Both the position numbers and the translations under genes were made by a program. Shown here piece after piece: positions 1 through 12,010 of a stretch of DNA of 64,000 nt. The notes under the pieces were generated by a model. It did not search any database and was not told the DNA's origin. It saw nothing but the letters and a program-made list of their open reading frames with translations. Position 1 is the first letter of the stretch. Each line of letters begins with the position of its first letter. Source of the stretch: Limnoperna fortunei (taxonomy: Eukaryota > Mollusca > Bivalvia > Mytilida > Modiolidae); contig OX104118.1 of NCBI GenBank assembly GCA_944474755.1, positions 76,029,865 through 76,093,864 of the forward strand, read 5' to 3'.

Positions 1-3000
1 GAGGAACCAGTAACAGACATAGGGGATTTGTATACCGAAGATGGAATTACAATGTGTACTGAAGGCTTGTCACCGGAAGAGATAGAACAAGGGAAACAAC
101 TTATAGGTAAGTATTCTGATATTATGTCGAAGAATGATACTGATATAGGAACCACCACTATAGTAAAACATCGTATAGAATTAATAAATGAGACACCTTT
201 TAAACAAAAGCATAGGCGCATACCACCTGCCATATATGACGAAGTACGGAATCATATTCAACAACTATTAGCAAGTGGAGTTATAAGGCAATGATATTCA
301 CCGTTTGCTTCGAACATAGTACTTTGCCGTAAGAAAAATGGAGAACTACGCATGTGTGTTGACTATCGTCAACTGAATGAAAGAACAATTAAAGATGTAC
401 ATGCTAAGAATTGAAGAAATTTTAGAGGCTCTTGCAGGAAATTCATTTTTCACCGTTAACGACATGAAATCTGGTTACCATAACGTCGAAATTGCAGAAG
501 AACACAAGGAAAGAACTGCTTTTACATTAGGTCCACTAGGGTTTTACGAGTATAACAGGATGCCTTTCGAATTAGCAAATAGTCCAGCTACATATCAAAG
601 ATTACAAAGATTAATGGAAACAATACTTATGGATTTGAATTTAAAGATTTGTTTTGTATATTTGGATGATGTAATTATATTTTCAAACACATATCAGGAA
701 CATTTAGACAAAATTGATAAGGTATTTACTGGACTAAAACAGGCTGGAATTAAAATTGGCACCAAAGAAATGTTGTTTTTTATGCGAAAAGTAAAATATG
801 TTGGGCATATTGTATCACAGAATGGAATTGAACCAGATCCGGATACAATTTACAAAGTAAAAAAATGGCCAACTCCAACATCCCCGGAGGAAGTACGAAA
901 ATTTTTGGGTTTTGTAGGATATTACAGGCGTTTTATCCGTGACTTTTCGAAAATTGCAAGGCCGCTTTCATCCTTAATGCCAATACCAGTGAAGAAAAGG
1001 ACCAATAAAGCATCAAAAGAGACGCGCTCAAAAACATCATTTACATGGACCCAGGAGCATGAAACTGCATTCAATACTTTAAAACAATGTTTAATTAGCC
1101 CAGATTTTAATAAACCATTTGAACTACATATTGATGAAACTTCTTGTGGTTTAGGTGCGGTACTATATCAAGATCAAGAACAGCAAAAGCGAGTTATAGC
1201 CTATGCAAGCAGAAGTTTAACTAAATCTGAAAAACACTATCCAGCTCACAGAATAGAATTTTTGGCACTCAAATGGGCTATCACAGAAAAATTCAGTGAT
1301 TATTTAAAAACAAGCAAATTTCTAGTTCTAACTGATAATAATCATATGCATATGTCTTGACATCTGCAAACTAGATGCAACAACACAAAGGTGGATAGCT
1401 GCATTATCATCGTATCAGTTTGAAATTAAATATAGATCTGGAATTAATAATGCAGATGCTGATGCAATGTCCAGATTACCGGGTATAGAACAAACAAAAT
1501 CATCTTTAAATATCATTCCATCTGAATCAATTCAAGCCATTTGTAATGATATTCCACGACCACCAGCAATAGAAACCATAACATACAAAGCAAACATTGT
1601 GGATTTTATAACTGCAGAACCTTCATTACAACAGTTGGATGTTTCACTATTACAAAAACAGGACAGGATATTAATTTTTTGGATACAACAACTCAAATCA
1701 GGAGAAAAACCATTGAAAACGAATGTACCACAAGGGCCAGAACATAAAGCCATTCTTAATAACTTTGATAAGCTGGTAATACACGACAACTGTTTATGTA
1801 GGTGTATTGCAGATACTGTAACTGGTGAGAATAAGAAACAACTTCTTGTACCACATTGTCAGAGAAAGTTTATATTGTATAAACTACACAACGAGATGGG
1901 TCATTAAGGCAGAGACCGTACCATGTCATTACTTCGAGATCAATTCTACTGGTACGGAATGACCAAATATGTAGATAACTGGATTTCAAATTGCAACAGA
2001 TGTATACATAGAAAATCACCATCACAAAGAGTTCCTATGGTAAGTATAGAAACTTCACAACCACTTGAATTAGTTTGTATGGGCTTTTTAGGATTGGAAA
2101 CATCTAAGGGAGGTCAACAATATATTTTAGTGATTACAGACCATTTCACTAAATATGCAGTAGCTATACCAACAAAAACACATCAGCACGTACTACTGCA
2201 GATGCATTCATGAAAAATTTTGTTGCGCATTATGGTTTTCCAAAAACAATCCATAGTGACCAAGGTGCAAATTTTGAAGGCAACCTCATGAAAGAACTAT
2301 GTGAAATGGCTGGTATGAAAAAGTCTAAAACAACACCATAACATCCCCAAGGAAACGGCATATTTGAACGATTTAACCGTACGTTGTTAAATATGTTAGG
2401 AACATTAAATCTAAAACAGAAACTGAATTGGAAATCACATATGTCTGAAATGGTGCATGCTTACAATTGTACACGCCATGACACAACAGGCATGTCACCT
2501 TACTATTTAATGTTTGGCAGGGAACCACATATACCAGTTGACATTATATTTAATTTAGAAAGTACAGAAAAAATAGAATCAACAAAATATGTTCAATCAT
2601 TAAAAGAACGTATGCAATCCGCATATGAACTAGCAACATCTTTATCTAGGAAACAACAAAAACAACAAAAAAAAATTATGATTTAAAATCAAGAAATGCA
2701 GTTTTGCAAATTGGCGACAGTGTACTAGTAAAAATTTTGGCTTGGGGTGGTAAGCATAAATTATCAGATAAATGGGAGGAGGATACTTATATTATAACAG
2801 GACAACCAAATCCAGATATTCCAGTAAGAAAGGAAAATAAATCAGGTCGAAAACGTGTTATGCACAGAAATTTATTGCTCCCAATTCAGTCAACAAATCA
2901 AGAGGAAATAACTCCTGATCAATTTTACACTGATGAAGAATCAGATTTAATTGCTGAAATTGCTGAAAACATTAACGATACTGGAAGGAAACAGAGTGAA

Positions 3001-3155
3001 ACACCTGATCAACTATTTTCAGCCAGAACTGAAACTGATATTGACCAGGACACTTTTAGGAAACAGGACCCTGACAATCAGGATGAAACGGAATAAGAAG
3101 TTCCGGTTTAGAATGATGATGATAGTGGTAGTACTGAAGATGACATGAATTTACT
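1..3155 (+). pseudogene. gypsy pol pseudogene (RT, RNase H, integrase)
   Basis: The fragments in order are: RT N-terminal part (28-294), RT core with the YLDD catalytic box (residues 95-98 of the frame starting at 377) and RNase H (to about 1345), linker (1467-1907), integrase zinc finger and first catalytic segment (1923-2213), second and third catalytic segments (about 2214-2686), and integrase C-terminal region (2704-3096). Damage seen: TGA at 292-294, frame change near 405, frame change near 1345, TAA at 1905-1907 inside the HHCC zinc finger, frame change near 2190, TAA at 2339-2341 and a frame change in the A-rich run near 2670. The first integrase catalytic Asp position reads Gly (codon 2082-2084). 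Family identity is firm from motif order; the clade within Ty3/gypsy was not determined. Confidence 0.92.
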
Positions 3156-3411
3156 ATGTCTCAACAATCTAGCTGGATTGCCCGAGCAGAATACTTGAAA
3201 GAATTAGCGATGTCTAGAATTTTTCCTTCTGCAGTAGAAGAAATTGGGAAAGCAATTGTGAGAATAGTGACCGATAACTCATGTGATTTTATTTATATAT
3301 CTGATATTACTTGATTTTATTTTTTTATTGTAAAATTTCTTCATATTAATTATTTGTAATATTCTTTCTGTAGTAAATGGTGTGGTCACCATTTCGCAAG
3401 CAGGGGGAGTG

Positions 3412-4196
3412 TGTGATAGTGTGTATTTTTGTGGTTTTTATTTTATGCAAAATGTAATTGTTATAAATGTTTTAAATGAAAATTATTACTTGTATATAAA
3501 ATGCTTTCTTGAAATAATAAAGTAAATAAATATTAACCTGACTTGTTTGGGTTGTTTGTATTGAGGTTGGTCCTCGGGCTATGATCTGGTGATCCTATTG
3601 ATTTGATGAATTTAATATTGTATACAGGTATTCTTAGAAGTACTCAGTTGTGTCTGTATTAGTCAAAGGTGTATTTAAATGGATATTTTCAATTGGTTGT
3701 ATAGTTCTAAAATTTCATCTGTGGTTGGTTAGGTAGTTTTCCCGCCTATAATCTATATATTTATTCTTTGTTCTTTGTCTTGAAATGGAGAGAGAGAAAT
3801 AATTGCGATTGCAAATATTGCTACCATTATTTATGTAATTCACTGATGTACAACCTGGTCCCATAGACAGGTAATTTTTTATGTTTGTCTATGTGTTTTG
3901 TTTGTTAAATTCTTTCAATGTAATTTTATATTTGTGTAAAGTAAATTGTAACTTTATGATTTAATTAGCATAAAGTAGAGTAACTGGTAAAACTATAAAG
4001 GTTTATTCTGAAATAAAGATTTACAATTTTATTAATTTAGTATGTATTGTACGTCTGATTAATATGTCTTGTGAATGTCTTGTTTATATGTTATATAATT
4101 ATATTTGTAGGGTTGTTTACAGTTATGTAATAAATACATCAATAATAAACATCAGAAACTTGAAGAGATTTGGATTATATTATGCCCACTGTTACA
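3412..4196 (+). repeat. 3' LTR of the gypsy element
   Basis: The LTR follows a polypurine tract (CAGGGGGAG, 3401-3409). It starts TGTGATAGT and ends ACTGTTACA, giving imperfect terminal inverted repeats with the usual TG...CA ends, about 785 bp. AATAAA-like signals occur inside (near 3515 and 4012). Because the 5' LTR is outside the window, the end is inferred from the terminal motif, not from LTR-LTR alignment. Confidence 0.75.
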
Positions 4197-4307
4197 CAAA
4201 TAACATTGGTTATACATAAAGCTGCATTTTCAATGTAATTCATCATTCAACAAACAAGATATCTTTATATAGAGCTACACCCGTAACTTAACGCTTAGAT
4301 AATAATG

Positions 4308-4480
4308 TTTGTTTTTTGTTTGTTTGAATGGTGTTTTAACGCCACTTTCGGCAATTTTTCAGCTATATCGTGGCGTCCAGTTTTTATTGGGGGAGGAAGC
4401 CGGAGTACCCGGAAAAAACCCCCGACCTGCAGTTGGAAAACTGACAATCCTTGTCAATTAAGATTAGAGTCGAGTACACT
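4308..4480 (-). mobile_element. tRNA-derived SINE, 5'-truncated copy, with TSD
   Basis: The copy shows the core and tail of the window's main SINE family (full structure at 35689-35952) on the minus strand: a GTTTG-repeat tail complement, then the core ending near the GAGTCGAGTACAC segment. The tRNA-like head is missing. A 13-bp direct repeat TTAGATAATAATG flanks it (4295-4307 and 4481-4493), as expected of a target-site duplication. It lies about 60 bp past the stop codon of the minus-strand receptor gene, probably in its 3' UTR. Confidence 0.88.
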
Positions 4481-4539
4481 TTAGATAATAATGATAATAA
4501 CTTCTATGGCACTTTACAATTTTCTCATTATATTGCTTT

Positions 4540-4687
4540 TCAGTTCGAGGTGACAAATTCGTACTCCTGATCACCTGAATTGAGCGTGCTATAGTTGGAT
4601 CCATCTCTTAAACTGATGATGCTTAGATCGTTGTAATGAACAATAACATTATTATTGACGTTTGAAGTACTCGGATATGGCTGATGT
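4540..4687 (-). CDS. terminal exon: cytoplasmic tail with three Yxx(L/V) motifs
   Basis: A strong acceptor (polypyrimidine tract then CAG at 4690-4688) precedes a frame that ends at TGA 4542-4540. The tail carries YNDL, ten residues, YSTL, six residues, YEFV. YSTL-x6-YEFV matches the spacing of an ITAM (YxxL/I-x6-12-YxxL/I), apart from Val in the last position. The frame is in phase with the transmembrane exon. The ITAM reading is family knowledge applied to a short motif. Confidence 0.62.
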
Positions 4688-7600
4688 CTGAAAAAAAGAA
4701 ACAGAATAATAATAATGTTGTGCATAATAATATAAAATAACAGCAAATTACCGGCCATATATATGTTAGATGTATTCAAAAATAACAGCAAATTACCGCC
4801 ATATATATGTTAGATGTATTCAAAACGTTCATAATCTTTAGTGTTAATTCAATCATCAAAGATTATGATGACCCACTCTTAAGTTGTCCTTCATATCATT
4901 ACCAAAAGTTGCCGACTTTAACCGAATTTACTCCAGTTACTGTAGGCAGTAAAATATCTTTAAGACTGCACATAAACATTACGCTTAACTATGAGTCATG
5001 TTTTATATTTAAGCTATATCTATGCCTACTACTTATCAAGTTATCAAATATAATTTGAGCTCGACTTAAATGGTTGGGAATATTTACAAAGTGGCCAGCC
5101 AAACTTATTTTATTCCATAATAAGTAATGTAACATTTCAGGCTACCACATGATTTTATCACCTAAACAAAGTTGACTAAACATGTTACTTGTACTATCAA
5201 CCAGAGAATAAAAAAAGTGAAATAAAATTTAAGACTTATCCTTATATCCGTTAAGTTTAAACTACCTGTAAGAAGATATGTCTGTGTTGTCATCTGTTGA
5301 GTACTTAAAAATTATATATCTACATAATGTATCAAATGGTTAACAGGATTCCGTTATTTCCTTTCTTATACGTGTAAACATACCTTTTATACAGAATAAC
5401 GATAATTATAACAATTGTAATAATGGCGAAAATTCCAACTCCTACTCCAATACCAATATGAACTCCAGAATTGTCCTCTGTAAGAATATATAATAATAGA
5501 CAAATACTAAAACATAGACAAAACTACGCATATTCAAATTTATAGAATTTATTATTGTGTAATTAGCTATAACATTTAAGACTACAGCAAACGAATGGGA
5601 GTGTTGTGTGTCCCCTTAACATGCGTTCAAGGTAACAGAATCCGGTTCCAATACTCTCCGTCTATGTCATCCGTATAAGGAAGTAAGTAAGATACGTGTA
5701 TGTTGTTTGTTTGAATGGAGTAAAACAATGCTCTTAACAATTTTTCATCTGCATCACGGCCTCTATTTTGTCTTGGGGATTAAGGCTGAGTACCTGAAAA
5801 AACTGCTGACCATCGCAGAACATCTGGCAATCCTTGTCAAATTAGACTAAAGTAAAACTCACTAGCACTTATTCGAGCTTATACCAGCAATCTCTGTGTT
5901 GTTAAGCAAGTATTTAACGGTCTTAACCTTTCGACCACTAAGGCCTAAATTAGGTATATCAAAACTATATGTGCTTGTTAGTGTAATCTTTATATGAGTT
6001 AATTTTAGGAGATATGTCCGTGTTGTCATCTGTTGAGTACTTGTGTGTGTTATCTGTTGAGGTGAGTTTGTCTCCATCTTACTATTCGTTGCTCCAATTG
6101 TGCTTGGTGGAGGATCACACATGAGTTTTAAAACTGAGTTTATTCCATGGTTATAAGCTTAAATATATTAATTTCTTTTTGAAACATTCAATACAATACA
6201 ATTTTTCATTATATAAAGCACCATGCTATATTTATAGATTATTTAGGTTTTTTGAAACGAGATGCGTTTTCTCGTCCATATCTCATCGAAGGGCGACAGC
6301 CCTGAGATGAGATGACGAGAAAATGCATAGAGTTTCATAAAACGTTAATAATCTGTTTATTGCTGTTTTGTAACATTGTGACGTCACGGTGTTAACTTAA
6401 CGACGTCTTGACAGCGAGCTGAGATGGCCCCATCTCACGCTAGTAGAGTGAGATGGAATAATACCGCAAACAAAGATCAAAGGAAAATACTGCAAAATAG
6501 CGATAATCTTTCTTAAACTCATTCTTTTCTAACAATTATCGCATATTAGCAATGCTATGAACTAATAAAAAAAACAAGGGACAAAAGTACAAAAGTACTT
6601 TCTCTTTATAGATTTTTCCTGCATTTAATATGATCTGTGTTTTAAATCAGTCATTTTGGTCATAAAAAATTTCCAGAATGATGGTATCAAGATGACATCT
6701 GTGTTTTAATAAAGAAAAAGGCAAATTAATAGGCACCGTATACACCAGCATTGTAATTGAGATAATTTGCCTCTGATTAAAAAAAGCAAATCGAAGATAT
6801 TTTCTGCACAAATCATAAATTATGTTTTGACGGCTCAATATGCTAGTCAGATTACCTATACATTTTAATTTGCGCGATTTAATATTCATATAAAAATTGA
6901 CACTGTATATATTTAAATCTGTACCGATGGCGGATGCTTCAAATTCCCTACCAATAAAGATCATTTTTGATTTGTTTGCGTCTTAAAACATCCATGCAGG
7001 ACAGAGTTTGACTATGGCGAATTTTTTTTAACAAATCACACTTATTCTAATTTTCAACAGATGCAATATATGTTGCATTTGTTCAAATATAGATTTTTAT
7101 CAATTGCAACAGATGCAAATACTGGCAAACTATACAGAAGACTTATTTTGATCATCTATTTCCCGCAGACTTATTCTGATTCTGCATTATGCATGTGTGT
7201 GTCTGATGTTTTGGTAGTATTACTGGATGAATTATAAAGTGTGTTACAGAGGTTATTCTTGTTCAGCGTAGTTCTGTTATATACTGTTTTAATGCGTCAA
7301 AGAAGCGAAAGTTAGTGAAGATAACTTTAATAATATAATATAATATGCCATATAAAGTAAAGATGTTAAACATCTTTGTTTCTTGATTAAGAAAGAAACA
7401 AAGAAAGCTACCAAACCAGTACACTTATTTAGTATCGGATCGACAAACAAGACGATACAGCATAAACCAAAAATAATATACAAGTCTAGAAGATAATGCA
7501 ACGATACAAATGACTGTATTTCTTGTCAAAACTATAGACACAGACTGACCAACGAATGGCGTTAGTCATTGAGTAGATTCATTCTGCTTGTGCGGTGAGT

Positions 7601-10055
7601 TTCTGATGTTATAATATTAATAATAAATGGAAAAGCTCTTTATCCCATTGTTGATTTTAAATTCAGTGAATTAAATAGATAGGTGATAATTGGTTTAAAC
7701 ATACACTGGAACGGGCCTGATAAATTATTTATCAACTGCTTAAGTATATTTTCCGACTTTTTGTTTATATGTTATCTTTTGTCATATATTAAATCATAAA
7801 TATACTTGAATAAAACTAATGTTCATACAAATTAATAAAATCTTGACAATTTTATTAGTAATTATTTTAGAATCTTGCCGGACAAATGCAAAATTGTATA
7901 CACAAAACATTATTTCATCACTGGTTTTTGACTTATTTTATGCACAAAACAGCCTTTTACTACGGTTTTTGATTATTCACATCTACGGTAATCAATAGTG
8001 CGATGACAGGAAAACATAGTTACAACAATAAAACAATAATAAAAATGTTGTTACATTATTAATGTAAATAGAACACCAAACCAATTATTATTACATGACA
8101 ATTGTACATTCTTTTAAAATGCCTGTACGAAGTCAGGACCATTGCTGTACTGACTATATTTTGTAGTTGTTTGTTCTCAGGTTTGCGTGTTTCTCGGATT
8201 GTCATTTTTGACAATTTCCTCGGTGTTCGGCATTTTGTTGTTACCTTCATTCGTCACTCAAGCATTTTTGTAGTGTAAAGTCATATTTTATCTTGAATTT
8301 GCACTTAACATGAATAATTCATATTCTTTTCGCAGAATTCTGTTTATTCGTGTTAACTTAGTATGCTCGGAAATATTTTCTCCTGTACTCGTCGTATTCA
8401 GGAAGGGATATTAAAGGATTATTTATAATTGTTTCAAATTTATTAATTGTTACCAGGGCTACTTCTGGTCAATGTGTCATGTTTATGAGACGGCTGATGA
8501 GGCCACGAGGTCGTTCAATAAATGACGATGACAATAGCTAGTCGGATGCCAATTTTCCAGAAGAACTTACGTTTGCGTAGAGTTAATTCTCAACTCAAAT
8601 ACGATAAATAATTTAATGATCTATAATCACTTTTCAATAGTGGATATGTCAGTTACAGAGTTCTGACTGAAAAAACATATTTTAACATTTAATTTATTAG
8701 AACTATTATGACCTATTATACTCGGTTAGAGTTGACAATGGTTTGACATGCTTACATATTTTCTTTAAAATTAACACTAGAATGTCTAATTGGATTAATG
8801 TTACATAAGTTGAAAATAACAGGTAAAAAGTGTCACTCGTTAATTACAAGTACAAAATGAAATATTTACAATAACGAATTAAAGATTATATAGAAAAATA
8901 CTAAAAATAACCAAAACATGGACGAGTAAAATTTTGTCTATATTTTGCTTGGTAAAATAATTATCACGTCCTGTATATTGCTAAAATATTGCTTGCTGGG
9001 CTTAAAACAACACAAGTCCGATCGAGACCGTTTTACGGTAGTCAAGGACGTTAAAACCCCTATAAGTAAGTAAAACAACAATACATCAATCAACCTTTAC
9101 TCATCATTAGCAACAAAAGTGAATACAATATCAAAATATGTTCAATTGCGGCGATTATGACTTAATTAGTATAGTATGCTACACAAATAAAGACATAAAC
9201 ATCTTTGTGACTGATTTTTCACTATTAGCATGATGCTGTCTATGTTCATAGCAGGTGGAATTAAGATGAGTAGAGCGCACTTTTTTTGACGTTGCACTCG
9301 AACTCACAACACAATCAAAGAAAATTACACCAATAGCGTGATCTTTACTCATTGCACGATGACTCCATTTTTACCTTGCAAGGCGAAGCTACATTTGGCG
9401 GTTTTAGCATTCATTTCTACTTAAATTCATTTAACCATTAAATGCAGTAATGGATTTCAACATCACCGCAACAATCCCATTAAGGTATTCACTGCTTGTA
9501 ACATTAATACTTTCAAACTTCAGAATAAAACCCGCATGCACATTTCATATAAAATAAATGAAGCCCTTTAAAGAAGATTCACATCAAAATCATGAAGTGC
9601 AATGTAATTCAATAAATATGACCATGCATATTACTTTATTAGAACTTAGATTACTGGTTATTTAAAACAACATCAAACATACATACTTTTCGAAATTTGA
9701 ATACAGTAACCGGTATTAAAGTTTCCTCCAATAACTCTTGAAGTTAGTGTTATAGCACCTGTTTTAGAGAATGCAACTGTACGAAGGTCATGTCCATTTC
9801 TGCACTCAATTGGATTTGGTGAATCAGCTGTATGGTTATTACTGATGTCTATTGCAAGTCCACATGGGTAGTGTTCAGGGGATACTGAACTGTCATACTT
9901 TTTAATATACACAGTGGATACGGATGGATTGTCAACTGTAACATTACAGACACAGCCATCTTCCTGTATCATAACACGTAGTACCACACTATCAATGTTA
10001 TCATTTCCAGCATCCAGATCTTCTACTGCATTACTAGCTTTACACATGTCACTCA
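4540..10055 (-). CDS. single-pass membrane receptor-like gene with ITAM-like tail (partial, multi-exon)
   Basis: This gene model was built from splice signals on the minus strand: ectodomain exon 10055-9687, a possible stalk exon from 6133, transmembrane exon 5477-5384 and terminal exon 4687-4540. Phases fit. The ectodomain exon ends in phase 1, the transmembrane exon starts by completing a codon, and its two final bases join the first base of the terminal exon to give Arg. The product would have an extracellular Cys-containing beta-rich domain, one hydrophobic helix of about 20 residues, a basic stop-transfer (YKR) and a tail of about 48 residues with YNDL, YSTL and YEFV. No signal-peptide exon was found, so the 5' end is missing. 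The ectodomain resembles a CUB-like fold only loosely. A role as an immune or cell-surface signalling receptor is inference from the tail motifs. Confidence 0.55.
5271..5310 (-). repeat. 38-bp duplicate of the stalk-coding segment
   Basis: The segment closely matches minus-strand sequence near 6008-6046, which encodes a Ser/Thr/Gln stretch (STQQMTT). It ends in ACAG followed by GTAGTT, a donor-like sequence. Inclusion between the transmembrane and tail exons would shift the frame (38 bp), so it is more likely a duplicated relic than a used exon. Confidence 0.4.
5384..5477 (-). CDS. transmembrane exon
   Basis: The 94-bp exon lies between TTACAG acceptor (5483-5478) and GTATGT donor (5383-5378). 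It encodes an acidic start (EDNSG), a Gly/Val/Ile-rich hydrophobic helix and the basic end YKR, which is the layout of a type I single-pass membrane anchor. It is in phase with both the ectodomain exon and the tail exon, so direct splicing of all three gives an open frame. Confidence 0.68.
5701..5850 (-). mobile_element. degenerate SINE copy
   Basis: A heavily diverged minus-strand match to the main SINE core: GTTTGTTTGAATGG tail complement, then recognisable segments including CTGGCAATCCTTGTCAA. No target-site duplication was seen. This is an old copy in the intron between the stalk and transmembrane exons. Confidence 0.6.
5990..6133 (-). CDS. possible Ser/Thr-rich stalk exon
   Basis: The acceptor CTCAG ends at 6134 and the phase fits the ectodomain exon. 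The frame encodes a Pro/Ser/Thr/Asn/Gln-rich stretch (CDPPPSTIGA..., ...TSTQQMTTRT) typical of a juxtamembrane stalk. No good donor is seen at the lower end; only weak GT sites in the right phase exist. The exon may be real with a weak donor, or a relic. Confidence 0.35.
6236..6510. repeat. foldback repeat, family F1 copy 1
   Basis: It contains a strong hairpin (about 6249-6340) around GGGCGACAGCCC, with arms TTTTCTCGTC and GACGAGAAAA. A second short hairpin follows, with arms CCATCTCAC and GTGAGATGG. A reverse-complement copy lies at 36360-36582. Two copies in opposite orientation show a dispersed mobile-type repeat with no visible coding capacity. Confidence 0.75.
6511..7424. other. no gene recognised
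   Basis: AT-rich noncoding sequence. The short open frames lack splice signals or recognisable motifs. Confidence 0.5.
7425..7570 (+). repeat. dispersed repeat, family F2 copy 1
   Basis: It shares a segment of about 145 bp (AGTATCGGATCGACAAACA ... GACCAACGAATGGC) with copies at 27194-27352 (same strand) and, inverted, 27893-27995 and 28411-28520. Noncoding; probably part of a non-autonomous DNA element. Confidence 0.7.
7571..9686. other. intron-like AT-rich stretch, no gene recognised
   Basis: This stretch sits between the ectodomain and stalk exons of the minus-strand receptor, so it is probably intronic. A segment near 8985-9075 has a GACGTTAAAACCCC stretch that may be an old SINE-type tail, but this is too weak to call. 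Confidence 0.4.
9687..10055 (-). CDS. ectodomain exon of the receptor-like gene
   Basis: The exon runs from acceptor TTTTAG (ending 10056) to donor GTATGT (starting 9686), 369 bp in phase 1-1. It encodes about 122 residues with several Cys (CKAS, GCVCNV, YPCGLAIDIS, IECRNG, GYCIQI) and a C-terminal GAITLTSRVIGGNFNTGYC segment. Alternating hydrophobic segments suggest a beta-sandwich. A CUB-like fold is possible, but no diagnostic CUB signature is complete. Symmetric phase is typical of a shuffled extracellular domain. A decayed second copy occurs at 15735-16045. Confidence 0.68.
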
Positions 10056-10629
10056 CTAAAATTATCCAAAACTAACAAACTGATGAAATGTTTATAATAG
10101 GTAAAAGTGTTCAACTAACAGAGTGAAAGCAAATATTTAAGAAAGTGCTAGGCTATTTAGCGTAATTTTTTTGGAAACGTGTTCAAGTTATCCGTATTTC
10201 TTTGAAAATTACATTTTAAGTGAACGCATAATATTAAAAAAACATGATTTTTTATAAGTAGCTTTAGTAAAACAAAACTGCACTCGGAATAAGTCAAATT
10301 ACGTTATTATTGATAAAATCTAAATATATAAATTAATATTGTCTTTTATGGCACCTCATTATTACATTTATGACGCTTTGACGATCGAAGCCCATTTGGG
10401 ATTTATAATGAAAGTTTATATAAAAACAAATTATATGTTTCGTGAACATAAAATTAATAAAAATAAGAAAATATTGTTATATATTGAATAATAGCTAAAA
10501 TTTATCTTTTTTAAATGTAAATCTTCTTGTGTTCCATAATTTACCCAATCAAAATGAGTTGTATTCTTAAACTCGGTAGTGTAAAGCTAAAAGATTGCAA
10601 AGCACCAAATCAGTCAATATCGAATCGGT

Positions 10630-10899
10630 TTGTTTGTTTGTTTGTTTGAATGGTGTTTTAACGCCACTTTCAGCAATTTTTAGCTGTATCATGGCGTCCA
10701 GTTTTTAATGGGGGAGGAAGCCGGAGTACCCGGATAGAACCCCCGACCTGCGGTAGGAAAACTGGCAATCCTTGTCAATTAAGATTGGAGTCGAGTACAC
10801 CCTGCCTGCAGTGAGAATCGAACCCGCAATTTCAGTGTTAGCAGACCACGTAATCAATAGTAGACGAACTACCTTGACCAGTCGGCCACCGATGGCCCC
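10630..10899 (-). mobile_element. full-length tRNA-derived SINE with TSD
   Basis: A near-complete minus-strand copy with GTTTG-repeat tail, conserved core and tRNA-like head ending in GGCCACCGATGGCCCC. The direct repeat AATATCGAATCGGT (10616-10629 and 10900-10913, 14 bp) is a clear target-site duplication, so this is a relatively recent insertion. Confidence 0.92.
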
Positions 10900-10913
10900 A
10901 ATATCGAATCGGT

Positions 10914-11559
10914 GGAAAACTGGAGTATTAGATTTAAGGAATATGTGGACGTTAATAAGTGAATTAAAATAAGAAAACTAGTTATTGACAGTAATGTCAC
11001 TTTGATGCAAATAAAATGCATATTATTGGATTATGGACGATGGAAATGAAAATGAATATCAACGGATTTTGACGATATTTTGACTGAAGAATGCAAGATG
11101 ATGTAGTTGGTGCAGGTACACGTTTGTTAACTTTTAGTGCGCTTGAGATCGAGTTTTTCGTTTGTTTCTTTTTGTGCATTGACACATGTTGATAGAGGAC
11201 ACAACAAAATCATACAGGATTTGTGACCTGTGACTGACATGATTTGAGCAGGAACACCCCCACCTTTTCCTTGCATTCTGTCGCTGATATTTTTTATTAG
11301 TTTTGCTTCTTAATTTACTTCCCTTCTGTGAAATATAATTTTATTTGCATCGTTAAAAACATGTTCGGGTAAGACATTGTTGCACTTTCTTGGTTTTTCA
11401 ATCGAATCGGGACGAAGGCGGCCATGATGATTCGTTTTCCCAGGCGGACCCAAACGGGATAAAAAATATGCTTTATGTATACGGCTGTATCTCCAAGATT
11501 TCTACTTAGGGTCCAGCCGATTAGTGCCAGACGTCTTATAGTGATCAATCTGTCCGTCC
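10914..11559. other. no gene recognised
   Basis: No splice-bounded coding segment or known element was recognised. Confidence 0.4.
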
Positions 11560-12010
11560 GTAATTGTGTCTGAGATTAATAGGTTCTTCCACACGTTTTT
11601 GGGAAAGACCCGGTTGATCTTTCACGAGTGATATAAATTTTATGTCTTTTTGCGAGTGGAGCGCAGCGAAAAAAGCCAAAAGATAAAAATATTTCTATCA
11701 CGAGTGAAAGATCACACGGGCTTTCCCAAAAGCGGATAGAAGTACCTTTTTTCTTCCGTAAACCAACAATTTTCACATCGCTTTATCCTATAGACTCTCC
11801 ATTGTTTTAGACTCCATTGTCTCTGACATTCAATCGGAACGCCGGAAACAAAAACTTCAAACAAGAACTTTGTTATGCTTCCATAACAACGTTCTTGTTT
11901 GTGGCGTTTTGATTGGATGACGAAGCAAGTACAGATGTATTCGCGTGAGCTCACCTCTAAAGAGTCATCTGTACCAGAAATCGACCATTCACGGAAGAAA
12001 TACCTTTCTA
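11560..12010. repeat. hairpin-bearing repeat, family F3 copy 1
   Basis: It contains an imperfect hairpin of about 140 bp (11594-11734; arms with TTTTGGGAAAG and CTTTCCCAAAA, CACGAGTGA and TCACGAGTG) followed by a conserved flank. The whole block recurs as a reverse complement at 29560-29990. No coding capacity is seen. It is probably a non-autonomous element or an old transposon end. Confidence 0.72.

Larger units (their letters stand above)
1..4196 (+). mobile_element. Ty3/gypsy LTR retrotransposon, 5'-truncated by the window edge, inactive
   Basis: The remains of a Ty3/gypsy element run from the window edge to the end of a 3' LTR. The visible order is reverse transcriptase, RNase H, integrase, a short charged tail, a polypurine tract (about 3401-3410) and an LTR. 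RT before integrase is the Ty3/gypsy order. The reading frame is broken many times, so the copy is dead. The 5' LTR, gag and protease lie outside the window. The end is 344 bp from the stop codon of the minus-strand receptor gene. Confidence 0.92.
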
